In this document: positions 52,334 through 60,535 of the stretch, piece by piece | Layout of the letters: the number at the start of each line of letters is the position of its first letter | Numbering within the stretch: position 1 is the stretch's first letter | DNA from: Plantactinospora endophytica | GTDB taxonomy: Bacteria; Actinomycetota; Actinomycetes; Mycobacteriales; Micromonosporaceae | Assembly: GCF_016862915.1 (NCBI RefSeq) | Contig: NZ_BONW01000019.1 | Coordinates: 62,001 to 126,000 of the forward strand | DNA length: 64,000 bases | Reading direction: 5' to 3' | Notes under the pieces: generated by a model | The model's database searches: none | Told to the model about the DNA's origin: nothing | Seen by the model: the letters and a program-made list of their open reading frames with translations, nothing else | Position numbers and translations under genes: made by a program

Positions 52334-55300
52334 GTGACGGATACTCCCGAGTCCTCTGCTAACGAGCCGGAGCAGGACGCGACCGCCGCCAGCGCGGTCG
52401 CGCAGCACGACCGGATCGAGCCGGTCGGGCTCGAGGTGGAGATGCAGCGCTCCTACCTCGACTACGCGATGAGCGTGATCGTCGGACGGGCGCTGCCGGA
52501 CGTACGGGACGGCTTGAAGCCCGTACACCGCAAGATCCTCTACGCCATGTTCGACTCCGGCTACCGCCCGGACCGGGGCTACGTGAAGTGCTCCCGGGTG
52601 GTCGGCGACGTGATGGGTCAGTTCCACCCGCACGGCGACTCGGCGATCTACGACGCGCTGGTCCGGATGGCCCAGACCTGGTCGCTGCGCTACCCGCTGG
52701 TCGACGGCAACGGCAACTTCGGTTCGCCAGGTAACGATCCGGCTGCGGCGATGCGTTACTGTCTGACCGGAGATGTGCGGATTCGTACCGCCGACGGCAC
52801 CGTCCGGATCGACCAGATCGTCCCTGACGCGGCGCCCAGTTCCGAGACCGACATCGACCTCAAGGTTCGGGACCGCAACGGCGACCTGGTCCGGGCCTCG
52901 AAGTTCTTCCACTCCGGCGCGCATCCGACGCTGCGGCTGCGTACCCGCGCCGGCTACGAGCTGACCGGTACGCACAACCACCCGGTGCTCTGCCTGGTGC
53001 AGGTGGCCGGCGTGCCGACGCTGCTGTGGAAGCTGCTCGCCGAGGTCAGCCCCGGCGACCGGGTGGTGCTCCAGCGGACGGTCCCGGACGAGATCGGCTA
53101 CCCGATGCTGGAGCACATCGAGGCTGCGGTCTTGGCCGGTGCGCTTGTCAGCGAAGGCTGGATCTCCGACGAGTGGGTTGAGTTTGCCAACGTTGATCGG
53201 GCCTTCTTCGCTCGGGTGGTCGCGGCGTTTGACGTCGCGGTAGGTGGCAAGCGGTGGTTCAACGAGGAGCGGATGGCCTCGGGCAAAACGCTGCATCGGG
53301 TCCGGGCGGGGATCAAACAGCTGTCGCGTACGGCGCTCGGCGAGCTGATCGGGGCGCGGAGCGCGGCGAAGTTCGTGCCGGAGTTCGTCTGGCAGGGGCC
53401 GGCGGCGGTCAAGCGGGCCTTCCTCCAGGCGCTCTTCGAGGGTGACGGCTCGTCGTCGCTGCTGCCCCGCAACACCATGCAGATCTCCTACTCGACCCGC
53501 AGCGAGCGGCTGGCCCGCGAGGTTCAGCAGCTGCTGCTGGAGTTCGGCGTCGTCAGCAAGCAGTGCCGGTACGACAGCGGCGAGATCAAGGTCGTGGTGA
53601 CCAACCGCCGGGACGCGCGGCTCTTCGCGCAGTACGTCGGCTTCCTCGGCCGCAAGCAGGCGAAGCTGGAGTCCGAACTGGCCGCCGTGCCGGCCACTAA
53701 CAGGGCGCTGTCCAGCGACCACGTGCCGTACGTCGGCGACTTCGTCCGGGAGCACGGCGCGCAGCGCTGGACCGAGCGGGACTGGCTGCGCCGGCACAAC
53801 GTCGACCGGATCGAGCGCTGGGAGCGGGACCGCGCCGAGATAGTGGCGCGGATCACCGAACGCGAGGTACTGGACGTCGTCGAGCCGCTGGTCGACGGTC
53901 GGTTCTACTACGCCGAGGTCGCGGAGGTGACCGACGCGGGAGTTCAGCCGGTCTACAGCCTGCGGGTCGACACCGACGACCACTCGTTCGTCAGCGACGG
54001 CTTCGTCAGCCACAACACCGAATGCAAGCTCGACCCGCTGGCGATGGAGATGCTCCGGGACATCGACGAGGACACCGTCGACTTCCAGGACAACTACGAC
54101 GGCCGGGCCAAGGAGCCGACGATCCTGCCGTCCCGGATCCCGAACCTGTTGGTGAACGGTTCCGAGGGCATCGCGGTCGGCATGGCCACCAAGATCCCGC
54201 CGCACAACCTGCGGGAGATCGCCGCCGCCGTGCAGTGGTGCCTGGAGAACCCGGACGCCGACGAGGCCACCACGCTCGACGAGCTGATCGGGATCGTCAA
54301 GGGGCCGGACTTCCCGACGCACGGGTTGATCGTGGGTACCACCCCGATCCAGGACGCGTACCGGACCGGGCGGGGCTCGATCCGGATGCGTGCGGTGGTG
54401 GACGTCGAGGAGGACAAGAAGGGTCGGACGAGTCTCGTCGTCACCGAGCTGCCGTACCAGGTCAACCCCGACAACCTGGCCGAGCGGATCGCCGAGCTGA
54501 TCAAGGAGGGCAAGCTCGCCGGGATCGCCGACATCCGGGACGAGTCCTCCGGGCGTACCGGTATGCGGATCGTGCTGGTGCTCAAGCGCGACGCGGTCGC
54601 CAAGGTGGTGCTGAACAACCTCTACAAGCACACCCAGCTCCAGGAGACGTTCGGCGCCAACATGCTGGCCCTGGTCGACGGGGTGCCGCGCACGCTCAAC
54701 CTGGCCCAGTTCATCCGCTACTACGTCGAGCACCAGATCGACGTGATCCGGCGGCGGACGGCGTACCGGTTGCGCAAGGCCGAGGAGCGGGCGCACATCC
54801 TGCGCGGTCTGGTCAAGGCGCTGGATGCGCTCGACGACGTCATCGCGCTGATCCGGCGATCGCCGACGGTGGAGGAGGCCCGACAGGGCCTGATCCAACT
54901 GCTCGACATCGACGAGGTGCAGGCCACCGCGATCCTGGACATGCAGCTCCGCCGGCTCGCCGCGCTGGAGCGCCAGAAGATCATCGACGAGTTGGCCAAG
55001 ATCGAGCTGGAGATCGCCGACCTCAAGGACATCCTGGCCAAGCCGGAGCGGCAGCGGAAGATCGTTTCCGAGGAGCTCGGCGAGATCGTCGCCAAGTGGG
55101 GCGACGAGCGGCGGACCAAGATCGTGCCCTTCGAGGGCGAGGTCTCGATGGAGGACCTGATCGCCCGCGAGGACGTGGTCGTCACCATCACCCGCACCGG
55201 GTACGCCAAGCGGACCAAGGTCGACCTCTACCGCTCGCAGCGCCGGGGCGGCAAGGGGGTCAGTGGTGCCACGCTGCGCCAGGACGATATCGTCAGCAAC

Positions 55301-56119
55301 TTCTTTGTCTGCTCCACGCACGACTGGATGCTCTTCTTCACCAATAAGGGGAGGGTCTACCGGGCCAAGGCGTACGAGTTGCCGGAGGCCAGTAGGGTGG
55401 CGAGAGGCCAGCACGTGGCCAATCTGCTTGCCTTCCAGCCGGACGAGCAGATCGCCCAGGTGATCGAGATCCCGGACTACCAGGTCGCGCCGTACCTGGT
55501 ACTGGCCACCAAGAACGGTCTGGTGAAGAAGACGAGGTTGGAGGAGTTCGATTCCAACCGCTCCGGCGGCATCATCGCGATCAACCTCCGCGACGAGGAC
55601 GAGCTGGTCGGAGCGGCGCTGGCGGGACCTGGGGACGACCTCCTGCTGGTCTCCAAGAAGGCGCAGGCGATCCGGTTCAACGCCACCGACGAGGCGCTCC
55701 GGCCGATGGGGCGGGCCACCTCGGGCGTGATCGGGATGCGGTTCACCGACGACGACGTGCTGTTGGCGATGGAGGTGGTCCGCGAGGGCATGGACCTGGA
55801 TGTCCTCGTGGCGACGAACGGGGGTTACGCGAAACGTACCCCGATCGAGGAATACCCCGTGCAGGGTAGGGGAGGTAAAGGGGTGCTGACCGCGAAGATC
55901 ACCGAGCGCCGCGGCGGTCTGGTCGGCGCGGTCGTCATCAGCCCGGACGACGAGCTGTTCGCCATCACCAGCAACGGCGGCGTGATCCGGACTCCCGTGA
56001 AGCCTGTACGCCGAACGCGCGACCGGAACACAATGGGTGTCAAACTGATGGACCTACCAGACGGCGTGACTATTGTGGCGATTGCTCGCAATGCCGACGA
56101 GCCTGACGAACAGGACTAG
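52334..56119 (+). CDS. gyrA: DNA gyrase subunit A with in-frame intein
   Basis: The precursor is 1261 residues; removal of the 419-residue intein leaves 842, normal for actinobacterial GyrA. The N-extein contains [20 protein letters not shown] and the quinolone-determining region [17 protein letters not shown] with wild-type Ser and Asp. The catalytic Tyr (residue 142, in AAMRY) is the last residue before the intein. The C-extein resumes [23 protein letters not shown] and carries the GyrA-box [10 protein letters not shown] and beta-pinwheel. GTG 52334 is supported by AAGGG 6 bases upstream; TTG 52328 is an alternative. Confidence 0.97.
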   Translation: MTDTPESSANEPEQDATAASAVAQHDRIEPVGLEVEMQRSYLDYAMSVIVGRALPDVRDGLKPVHRKILYAMFDSGYRPDRGYVKCSRVVGDVMGQFHPHGDSAIYDALVRMAQTWSLRYPLVDGNGNFGSPGNDPAAAMRYCLTGDVRIRTADGTVRIDQIVPDAAPSSETDIDLKVRDRNGDLVRASKFFHSGAHPTLRLRTRAGYELTGTHNHPVLCLVQVAGVPTLLWKLLAEVSPGDRVVLQRTVPDEIGYPMLEHIEAAVLAGALVSEGWISDEWVEFANVDRAFFARVVAAFDVAVGGKRWFNEERMASGKTLHRVRAGIKQLSRTALGELIGARSAAKFVPEFVWQGPAAVKRAFLQALFEGDGSSSLLPRNTMQISYSTRSERLAREVQQLLLEFGVVSKQCRYDSGEIKVVVTNRRDARLFAQYVGFLGRKQAKLESELAAVPATNRALSSDHVPYVGDFVREHGAQRWTERDWLRRHNVDRIERWERDRAEIVARITEREVLDVVEPLVDGRFYYAEVAEVTDAGVQPVYSLRVDTDDHSFVSDGFVSHNTECKLDPLAMEMLRDIDEDTVDFQDNYDGRAKEPTILPSRIPNLLVNGSEGIAVGMATKIPPHNLREIAAAVQWCLENPDADEATTLDELIGIVKGPDFPTHGLIVGTTPIQDAYRTGRGSIRMRAVVDVEEDKKGRTSLVVTELPYQVNPDNLAERIAELIKEGKLAGIADIRDESSGRTGMRIVLVLKRDAVAKVVLNNLYKHTQLQETFGANMLALVDGVPRTLNLAQFIRYYVEHQIDVIRRRTAYRLRKAEERAHILRGLVKALDALDDVIALIRRSPTVEEARQGLIQLLDIDEVQATAILDMQLRRLAALERQKIIDELAKIELEIADLKDILAKPERQRKIVSEELGEIVAKWGDERRTKIVPFEGEVSMEDLIAREDVVVTITRTGYAKRTKVDLYRSQRRGGKGVSGATLRQDDIVSNFFVCSTHDWMLFFTNKGRVYRAKAYELPEASRVARGQHVANLLAFQPDEQIAQVIEIPDYQVAPYLVLATKNGLVKKTRLEEFDSNRSGGIIAINLRDEDELVGAALAGPGDDLLLVSKKAQAIRFNATDEALRPMGRATSGVIGMRFTDDDVLLAMEVVREGMDLDVLVATNGGYAKRTPIEEYPVQGRGGKGVLTAKITERRGGLVGAVVISPDDELFAITSNGGVIRTPVKPVRRTRDRNTMGVKLMDLPDGVTIVAIARNADEPDEQD
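52760..54016 (+). mobile_element. GyrA intein with LAGLIDADG endonuclease domain
   Basis: A 419-residue intein starting at Cys 143 of the precursor (CLTGDVRIR) and ending FVSHN before Thr. Splicing blocks are complete: N1 Cys, block [13 protein letters not shown], block [15 protein letters not shown] and block G with terminal His-Asn and +1 Thr. Two LAGLIDADG-type motifs, [10 protein letters not shown] (about 53134) and [11 protein letters not shown] (about 53428), retain acidic residues, so a homing endonuclease may be active. The terminal halves closely resemble the small GyrA intein of Mycobacterium xenopi. Parts of the endonuclease region use more T-ending codons than the exteins, consistent with horizontal origin. 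Confidence 0.93.
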
Positions 56120-56122
56120 TTG

Positions 56123-57202
56123 ATGACGGAGACACAGGCGAAGTCGGGGGCTGCGGGGACCTCGGCCAACCCGGTCGACGAGGAGGCCGCCGCCGGCGGT
56201 GCCTCGGCGACCGGCCGCGCGGCAGTCGGCCGCGCGATGGTCAGCGCCGACACGCCGTCCCCCAAGTTCACCCGGGCGCCGGGCATGCCGCCGCCACCCG
56301 ACCAGCTTCCCGAGGAGCCGGCCGCCCCGTCGGCCGGGGCGGCCGAGGGCGGGAAACCGGCGTCTGCCACGACGGAAGCCGCGACAGCCGCGACGTCTCC
56401 GGCGGCGACCGCCGCAGCTTCCAGAGGCAGCGCCGGGGTGAACCGGTCCGATCAGTCGGGTACGAGCGATCCGAACGCGACGACCCGGCTGGAGCAGCCC
56501 GGTGAGGCGTTCCGTACCGAGCGGATCTCTGCCCGTACCGAGCGTCCCGGCTCCCCCGGTGTCCCCGCCGGGGCGGAGGCGACGCAGCCGATCTCCGGCG
56601 GCGCGCCGCAGGGCGGGTTCCGGCCGGGCCGGCCCGGTGGAGCGGCCCAGACCTCGGCCACCAGCCGGTTCGGGTTCGGCAGCCCCGCCGCACGTACGGC
56701 CACCGGTGCACCCGCAGCGGCCGGGGCGGCGACCCCGGGCGCGCCGGCCGGCGGCCCCGGTGCCGTCGGAGCGGCCCGGGTGACCGAGGCCGTTCGCGCC
56801 GCCCGCAGTACGGTCAGTTCCGCCGCCTCACGCGGTCCTCGCCGTGCCCGGCTGAACCTCAAGCGGATCGATCCCTGGTCCGTGATGAAGTTCTCGTTCG
56901 CGGTCTCGCTGGTGCTCTTCATCGTGGTGATCGTCGCGACCTCCGTGCTCTACCTGGCGCTCGACGCCATGGGCGTCTTCGACAGCGTGAACGGCACGTT
57001 GACCGACATGATCAGTGCGAGTGGCGGCCAGGGCGGCGACACCTTCCAGATCACCGCGAAGGGCGTCATCCTCACCTCCGGGCTGATCGGTCTGGTGAAC
57101 GTGGTGCTGTTCACCGCGCTCGCCACCCTCGGTGCGTTCATCTACAACGTCTGCGCCGACCTGGTCGGCGGCGTCGAGCTGACCCTCGCCGAGCGCGACT
57201 GA
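56123..57202 (+). CDS. DUF3566 membrane protein
   Basis: A 359-residue protein next to gyrA, a position conserved in actinobacteria. Residues 1-235 are disordered, Ala/Gly/Pro-rich. The conserved C-terminal domain starts at about 240 (RRARLNLKRIDPWSVMKFSFAVSLVLF) with two transmembrane helices, about 257-277 and 320-345, and a conserved linker. The function is unknown; relatives are linked to cell-wall or division factors only by context. ATG 56123 is directly after the gyrA stop. Confidence 0.88.
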   Translation: MTETQAKSGAAGTSANPVDEEAAAGGASATGRAAVGRAMVSADTPSPKFTRAPGMPPPPDQLPEEPAAPSAGAAEGGKPASATTEAATAATSPAATAAASRGSAGVNRSDQSGTSDPNATTRLEQPGEAFRTERISARTERPGSPGVPAGAEATQPISGGAPQGGFRPGRPGGAAQTSATSRFGFGSPAARTATGAPAAAGAATPGAPAGGPGAVGAARVTEAVRAARSTVSSAASRGPRRARLNLKRIDPWSVMKFSFAVSLVLFIVVIVATSVLYLALDAMGVFDSVNGTLTDMISASGGQGGDTFQITAKGVILTSGLIGLVNVVLFTALATLGAFIYNVCADLVGGVELTLAERD

Positions 57203-57224
57203 GCGGTACGACAGCAGCTTCGCC

Positions 57225-57264
57225 GACGCCGGGGCACCCGCCGCAATGCGGTGGCCCCGGCGTC
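57225..57264 (+). terminator. terminator of the gyrA operon
   Basis: GACGCCGGGG (57225-57234) pairs with CCCCGGCGTC (57255-57264), with an inner CCGC/GCGG stem. Confidence 0.85.
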
Positions 57265-57330
57265 CGTCGTTCGGGTACGGTCTGCGTCGTACCTGGTCGA
57301 CGGGCCGGGCTCCGAACCGCCGCCCCCGAG

Positions 57331-57360
57331 TTGGGATCGGCGCCGGAGGTACGGTAACCT
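57331..57360 (+). promoter_or_regulatory. promoter of tRNA-Ile
   Basis: TTGGGA (57331-57336) and TAACCT (57355-57360) with an 18-base spacer, 15 bases before the tRNA 5' end. Confidence 0.6.
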
Positions 57361-57375
57361 TGCTCGTCGCAACAG

Positions 57376-57449
57376 GGGGCTATAGCTCAGTCGGTTAGAG
57401 CGCAGAGCTGATAACTCTGAGGTCGATGGTTCGATTCCATCTAGCCCCA
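57376..57449 (+). tRNA. tRNA-Ile (GAT)
   Basis: A 74-nt cloverleaf: acceptor GGGGCTA pairs with TAGCCCC, D arm GCTC...GAGC, anticodon stem CAGAG/CTCTG with loop CTGATAA (anticodon GAT), T arm GATGG TTCGATT CCATC, discriminator A. CCA is not encoded. Confidence 0.97.
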
Positions 57450-57492
57450 CTTCATACCCGTCCGACGGCTCGTCGAGCGTGAGGATACGTCA

Positions 57493-57621
57493 ATGTTGAA
57501 GAAGATCCTGCTCGTTGTCGGCGTGGTGGGCGTCGCGGCCCTCGTCTACAAGAAGGTCAAGGAATCCAACGACGAGCGCGCCCTCTGGCACGAGGCCACC
57601 ACCGCTCCCGACCTGCGGTAG
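57493..57621 (+). CDS. DLW-39-like small protein
   Basis: A 42-residue protein between tRNA-Ile and tRNA-Ala. It starts MLKKILLVVGVVGVAALVYK, one hydrophobic helix, followed by a charged tail (KVKESNDERALWHEATTAPD). This size, position and the D/E-x-LW motif match the actinobacterial DLW-39 family, with ALW here for DLW. A GAGG ribosome site precedes it. The function is unknown; it is probably membrane-anchored. Confidence 0.8.
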   Translation: MLKKILLVVGVVGVAALVYKKVKESNDERALWHEATTAPDLR

Positions 57622-57665
57622 TTCGGCGACCGGACCAGCATCCCCGGGACGGCATCGTCCCGCCC

Positions 57666-57738
57666 GGGGCCGTAGCTCAACTGGCAGAGCACTGCCTTTG
57701 CAAGGCAGGGGTTAGGGGTTCGAGTCCCCTCGGCTCCA
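57666..57738 (+). tRNA. tRNA-Ala (TGC)
   Basis: A 73-nt cloverleaf: acceptor GGGGCCG with CGGCTCC (one G-U type pair), anticodon stem CTGCC/GGCAG, loop TTTGCAA (anticodon TGC), T arm AGGGG TTCGAGT CCCCT, discriminator A. CCA is not encoded in full. Confidence 0.97.
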
Positions 57739-57759
57739 CCTAAATGCGCGTGAAGTAAC

Positions 57760-57792
57760 GCCCTGGCAGGACGCTCGGTCCACCACCAGGGC
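57760..57792 (+). terminator. terminator after tRNA-Ala
   Basis: GCCCTGG (57760-57766) pairs with CCAGGGC (57786-57792), with an inner GGAC/GTCC stem; followed by a T-rich run. Confidence 0.75.
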
Positions 57793-57938
57793 GATCTTCG
57801 TTTCTGGACCTCGATCTCGCGTCGTTCCCCTCGTGCCGGAAACGTCGACGTCCGGCCCCATGCGGGTATCCGCTCGTGTCAGCCGTCGTGTCAGCGCCGT
57901 GTCAGGTGGGTGGCAGGCCGCGCGGCGATGGTGGGCGC

Positions 57939-58889
57939 ATGACTGATTCAGCGATCGCGGCCTCGGGGCTGCGGAAGGCGTACAAGGACAAGGTCGTTCT
58001 CGACGGCATCGATCTCGATGTCGCCGAGGGCACGATCTTCTCCCTGCTCGGCCCGAACGGGGCCGGCAAGACCACGACGGTCAACGTGCTGACCACCCTC
58101 ATGAAGGCCGACGGCGGCACCGTGCGCGTGGCCGGTCACGACGTGGCGACCGAGACCAAGGCCGTACGGGCGGCCATCGGGGTCACCGGTCAGTTCGCCG
58201 CCGTGGACGAGCTGCTGACGGGCCAGGAGAACCTGCGGTTGATGGCGGACCTCAAGCGGCTGGGCCCGGGCGAGAGCAAGCGGGTCGTCGCCGACCTGCT
58301 GGAGCGGTTCGACCTGACGGAGTCGGCGCAGAAGCTGGCCGCCACCTACTCCGGGGGGATGCGCCGGAAGCTCGATCTGGCGATGACTCTGGTCGGCAAG
58401 CCGAGGATCATCTTCCTCGACGAGCCGACGACGGGACTGGACCCGCGCAGCCGCCGGACGATGTGGGACATCATCCGCCGGCTGGTGGCCGACGACGGCG
58501 TCACCATCTTCCTGACCACGCAGTACCTGGAGGAAGCCGATCGGCTCGCCGACCGGATCGCGGTGCTCGACCAGGGCCGGCTGGTCGCCCAGGGTACGCC
58601 CGCCGAACTCAAGCGCCAGATGCCAGGCGGCCACGTCCGGCTGCGGTTCAGCGGCGACCTCGAACTCGACTCCGCGCTGCGGGTGCTGGGCGACTCCACG
58701 CGGGACGACGAGAACGACCTGGTCCTGCGGGTACCCAGCGACGGTGGGGCCAGGTCGCTCCGCACCCTGCTGGCACAACTCGACGCACATTCGATCGAGG
58801 TCGAGGAGTTCTCGGTGCACACGCCGGACCTCGACGACGTCTTTCTCTCCCTGACCGGCCGTACCAGTACGAAGGTGGATGCACGATGA
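57939..58889 (+). CDS. ABC transporter ATP-binding protein (DrrA-like)
   Basis: A 316-residue ATPase of the DrrA antibiotic-exporter class: Walker A LLGPNGAGKTTTVNVLTTL, Q-loop FAAVDELLTGQENL, signature YSGGMRRKLDLAM, Walker B IIFLDEPTTGLDPRSR and the H-loop Thr region FLTTQYLEEADRLADRI. A Gln (TTQY) replaces the usual His switch, as in DrrA proteins. A C-terminal domain follows. Its stop overlaps the permease gene (ATGA). Confidence 0.93.
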   Translation: MTDSAIAASGLRKAYKDKVVLDGIDLDVAEGTIFSLLGPNGAGKTTTVNVLTTLMKADGGTVRVAGHDVATETKAVRAAIGVTGQFAAVDELLTGQENLRLMADLKRLGPGESKRVVADLLERFDLTESAQKLAATYSGGMRRKLDLAMTLVGKPRIIFLDEPTTGLDPRSRRTMWDIIRRLVADDGVTIFLTTQYLEEADRLADRIAVLDQGRLVAQGTPAELKRQMPGGHVRLRFSGDLELDSALRVLGDSTRDDENDLVLRVPSDGGARSLRTLLAQLDAHSIEVEEFSVHTPDLDDVFLSLTGRTSTKVDAR

Positions 58890-59626
58890 GCAACGCGACG
58901 ACCATGCTCGGTCGCAACTTCAAGCACACGCTCCGCAACCCGGTCGCGGTGTTCAACGCGGTCCTGTTCCCGATCGTGCTCCTGCTGATGTTCGTCTACG
59001 TGATCGGCGGCGCCTTCGACATCGCCGGCAACTACATCGACTACGCCACGCCGGGGATGATCGTGTTGACGGTCTGCTACGGGTTGAGCGCGACCGCGTT
59101 GGCCGTGAACTCCGACATGACGAAGGGGATCATCAACCGGTTCAAGGTGATGGACATCTCCCGCAGTGCCGTACTGAGCGCTCACGTCGCCGCCAGCCTG
59201 CTTCGTACGCTGATCGCCATCGCGGCCCTCGTCGGAGTGGCGTTCGCGCTGGGCTTCCGGCCGCCGGCGAGTGCGCTCGACTGGCTCGGCGCGATCGGTC
59301 TCCTCGTACTGGTCTCCTTCGCGACGAGCTGGATCACCGTCGCCCTGGGACTGGCCGCCAAGACCCCGGAATCGGCGGGGCTGGTCTCCGTACCGCTGGT
59401 CATGCTGCCCTTCCTGAGCAGCGCGATCGTTCCGGCCGAGACGATGGGGCCGGGCGTACGGCAGTTCGCGGAGTACCAGCCCTTCACGCCGATCATCGAG
59501 ACCCTGCGCGGGCTGCTGACCGGTACGCCCACCGGGAGCAGCGCGATCGTCGCCGTCCTCTGGTGCGTCGGGATCGCCCTGGTCGGCTACGTGTGGTCAC
59601 TCTCCACCTTCAAGAAGCGCGCCTGA
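58886..59626 (+). CDS. ABC transporter permease (DrrB-like)
   Basis: A 246-residue ABC-2-type permease with six helices and the typical internal motif TPGMIVLTVCYGLSATALAVNSDMTKGIINRFKVM. It pairs with the upstream ATPase as an exporter of hydrophobic compounds; the substrate is unknown. The ATG is in the ATGA overlap; the frame continues upstream of 58886 only as a shadow. Confidence 0.92.
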   Translation: MSNATTMLGRNFKHTLRNPVAVFNAVLFPIVLLLMFVYVIGGAFDIAGNYIDYATPGMIVLTVCYGLSATALAVNSDMTKGIINRFKVMDISRSAVLSAHVAASLLRTLIAIAALVGVAFALGFRPPASALDWLGAIGLLVLVSFATSWITVALGLAAKTPESAGLVSVPLVMLPFLSSAIVPAETMGPGVRQFAEYQPFTPIIETLRGLLTGTPTGSSAIVAVLWCVGIALVGYVWSLSTFKKRA

Positions 59627-59695
59627 CCGACCGGCGCGATCACCCCGTCCGACAGACCAGGCACGAAGCAGCACGAAGCAGAGGGAGACGCCGTC

Positions 59696-60532
59696 ATGCC
59701 TACATTCGCCACGCCGGGGCCCGTCGCCGCCACCGTGGAGGTCGCTGGTGCCCGGGTACGGGTCAGCGCGAGCGACCGGACCGACACGGTGGTACTGGTC
59801 GAACCGATCGACGGAACGAGCCGCAAGGACGTCAGGGTGGCCGAGCGGACCAAGGTCGACCTCGCCGACGGTCGACTGTCGGTCAGGACGACCGCCTCCG
59901 GTGACCGGAAGGGTTCGGTCGCCATCACGATCGACCTGCCCACCGGCTCCGGTCTGGCCGCCTACCTGGCGCACTCGGACGTACGGGCCGACGGGTTTCT
60001 CGGCCGGTGCGAACTGCACATGGCGTCGGGCCAGGTACAGCTCGATCACATCGACACACTGCGGGCGGACGTCGCGTCCGGCGAGGTCGCGATCGGGCAC
60101 ATCGCCGGGCGTGCCGACATCGACGGCGGGGCGTTCGCGATCCGGATCGGCGAGGTCGAGGGCCCGGTCGGGCTGTCGAACTCGGGCGGGCGGGCCTGGA
60201 TCGGCCACGCTGCGGCCGACGTCGAACTTAGCAGCGCGACCTGCGACTTCGACATCGATCGCGCCGACGGCAGCGTCGCCGCCAAGAGCGCCAGCGGTGC
60301 CATCCGGATCGGCCGGATGACGGACGGTCGGGCGACGCTGACGAACGGCTCGGGAAACATCGAGGTCGGGATCGGCGCGGGCGCCGCCGCTTCCATCGAC
60401 GTCAACAGCGAGCGGGGGTCGGTCCGCGACTCCGTCTCGTCGCACGGAAGCCCCGACCCGGCGGACAGCACGGTCTCGGTCCACGCGCGTACCCGGCACG
60501 GCGACATCGTCATCCGGCGCGCGGCAGGTTGA
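59696..60532 (+). CDS. DUF4097-family beta-strand-repeat protein
   Basis: A 278-residue protein of stacked beta strands (repeated DVASGEVAIGHI, SNSGGRAWIGHAAADV, KSASGAIRIGRM, NGSGNIEVGI), the DUF4097 solenoid. It has no signal peptide or membrane helix. It commonly accompanies DrrAB-type exporters and regulators in actinobacteria; its function is unknown. AGGGAGA lies upstream of the ATG. It converges on the next gene with a 3-base gap. Confidence 0.85.
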   Translation: MPTFATPGPVAATVEVAGARVRVSASDRTDTVVLVEPIDGTSRKDVRVAERTKVDLADGRLSVRTTASGDRKGSVAITIDLPTGSGLAAYLAHSDVRADGFLGRCELHMASGQVQLDHIDTLRADVASGEVAIGHIAGRADIDGGAFAIRIGEVEGPVGLSNSGGRAWIGHAAADVELSSATCDFDIDRADGSVAAKSASGAIRIGRMTDGRATLTNGSGNIEVGIGAGAAASIDVNSERGSVRDSVSSHGSPDPADSTVSVHARTRHGDIVIRRAAG

Positions 60533-60535
60533 GCC

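Noticed and set aside
52259-55414. 1051-codon minus-strand open frame opposite gyrA and its intein
   Set aside because: No motif or membrane pattern; it mirrors the codon bias of gyrA and crosses the gyrA start region.
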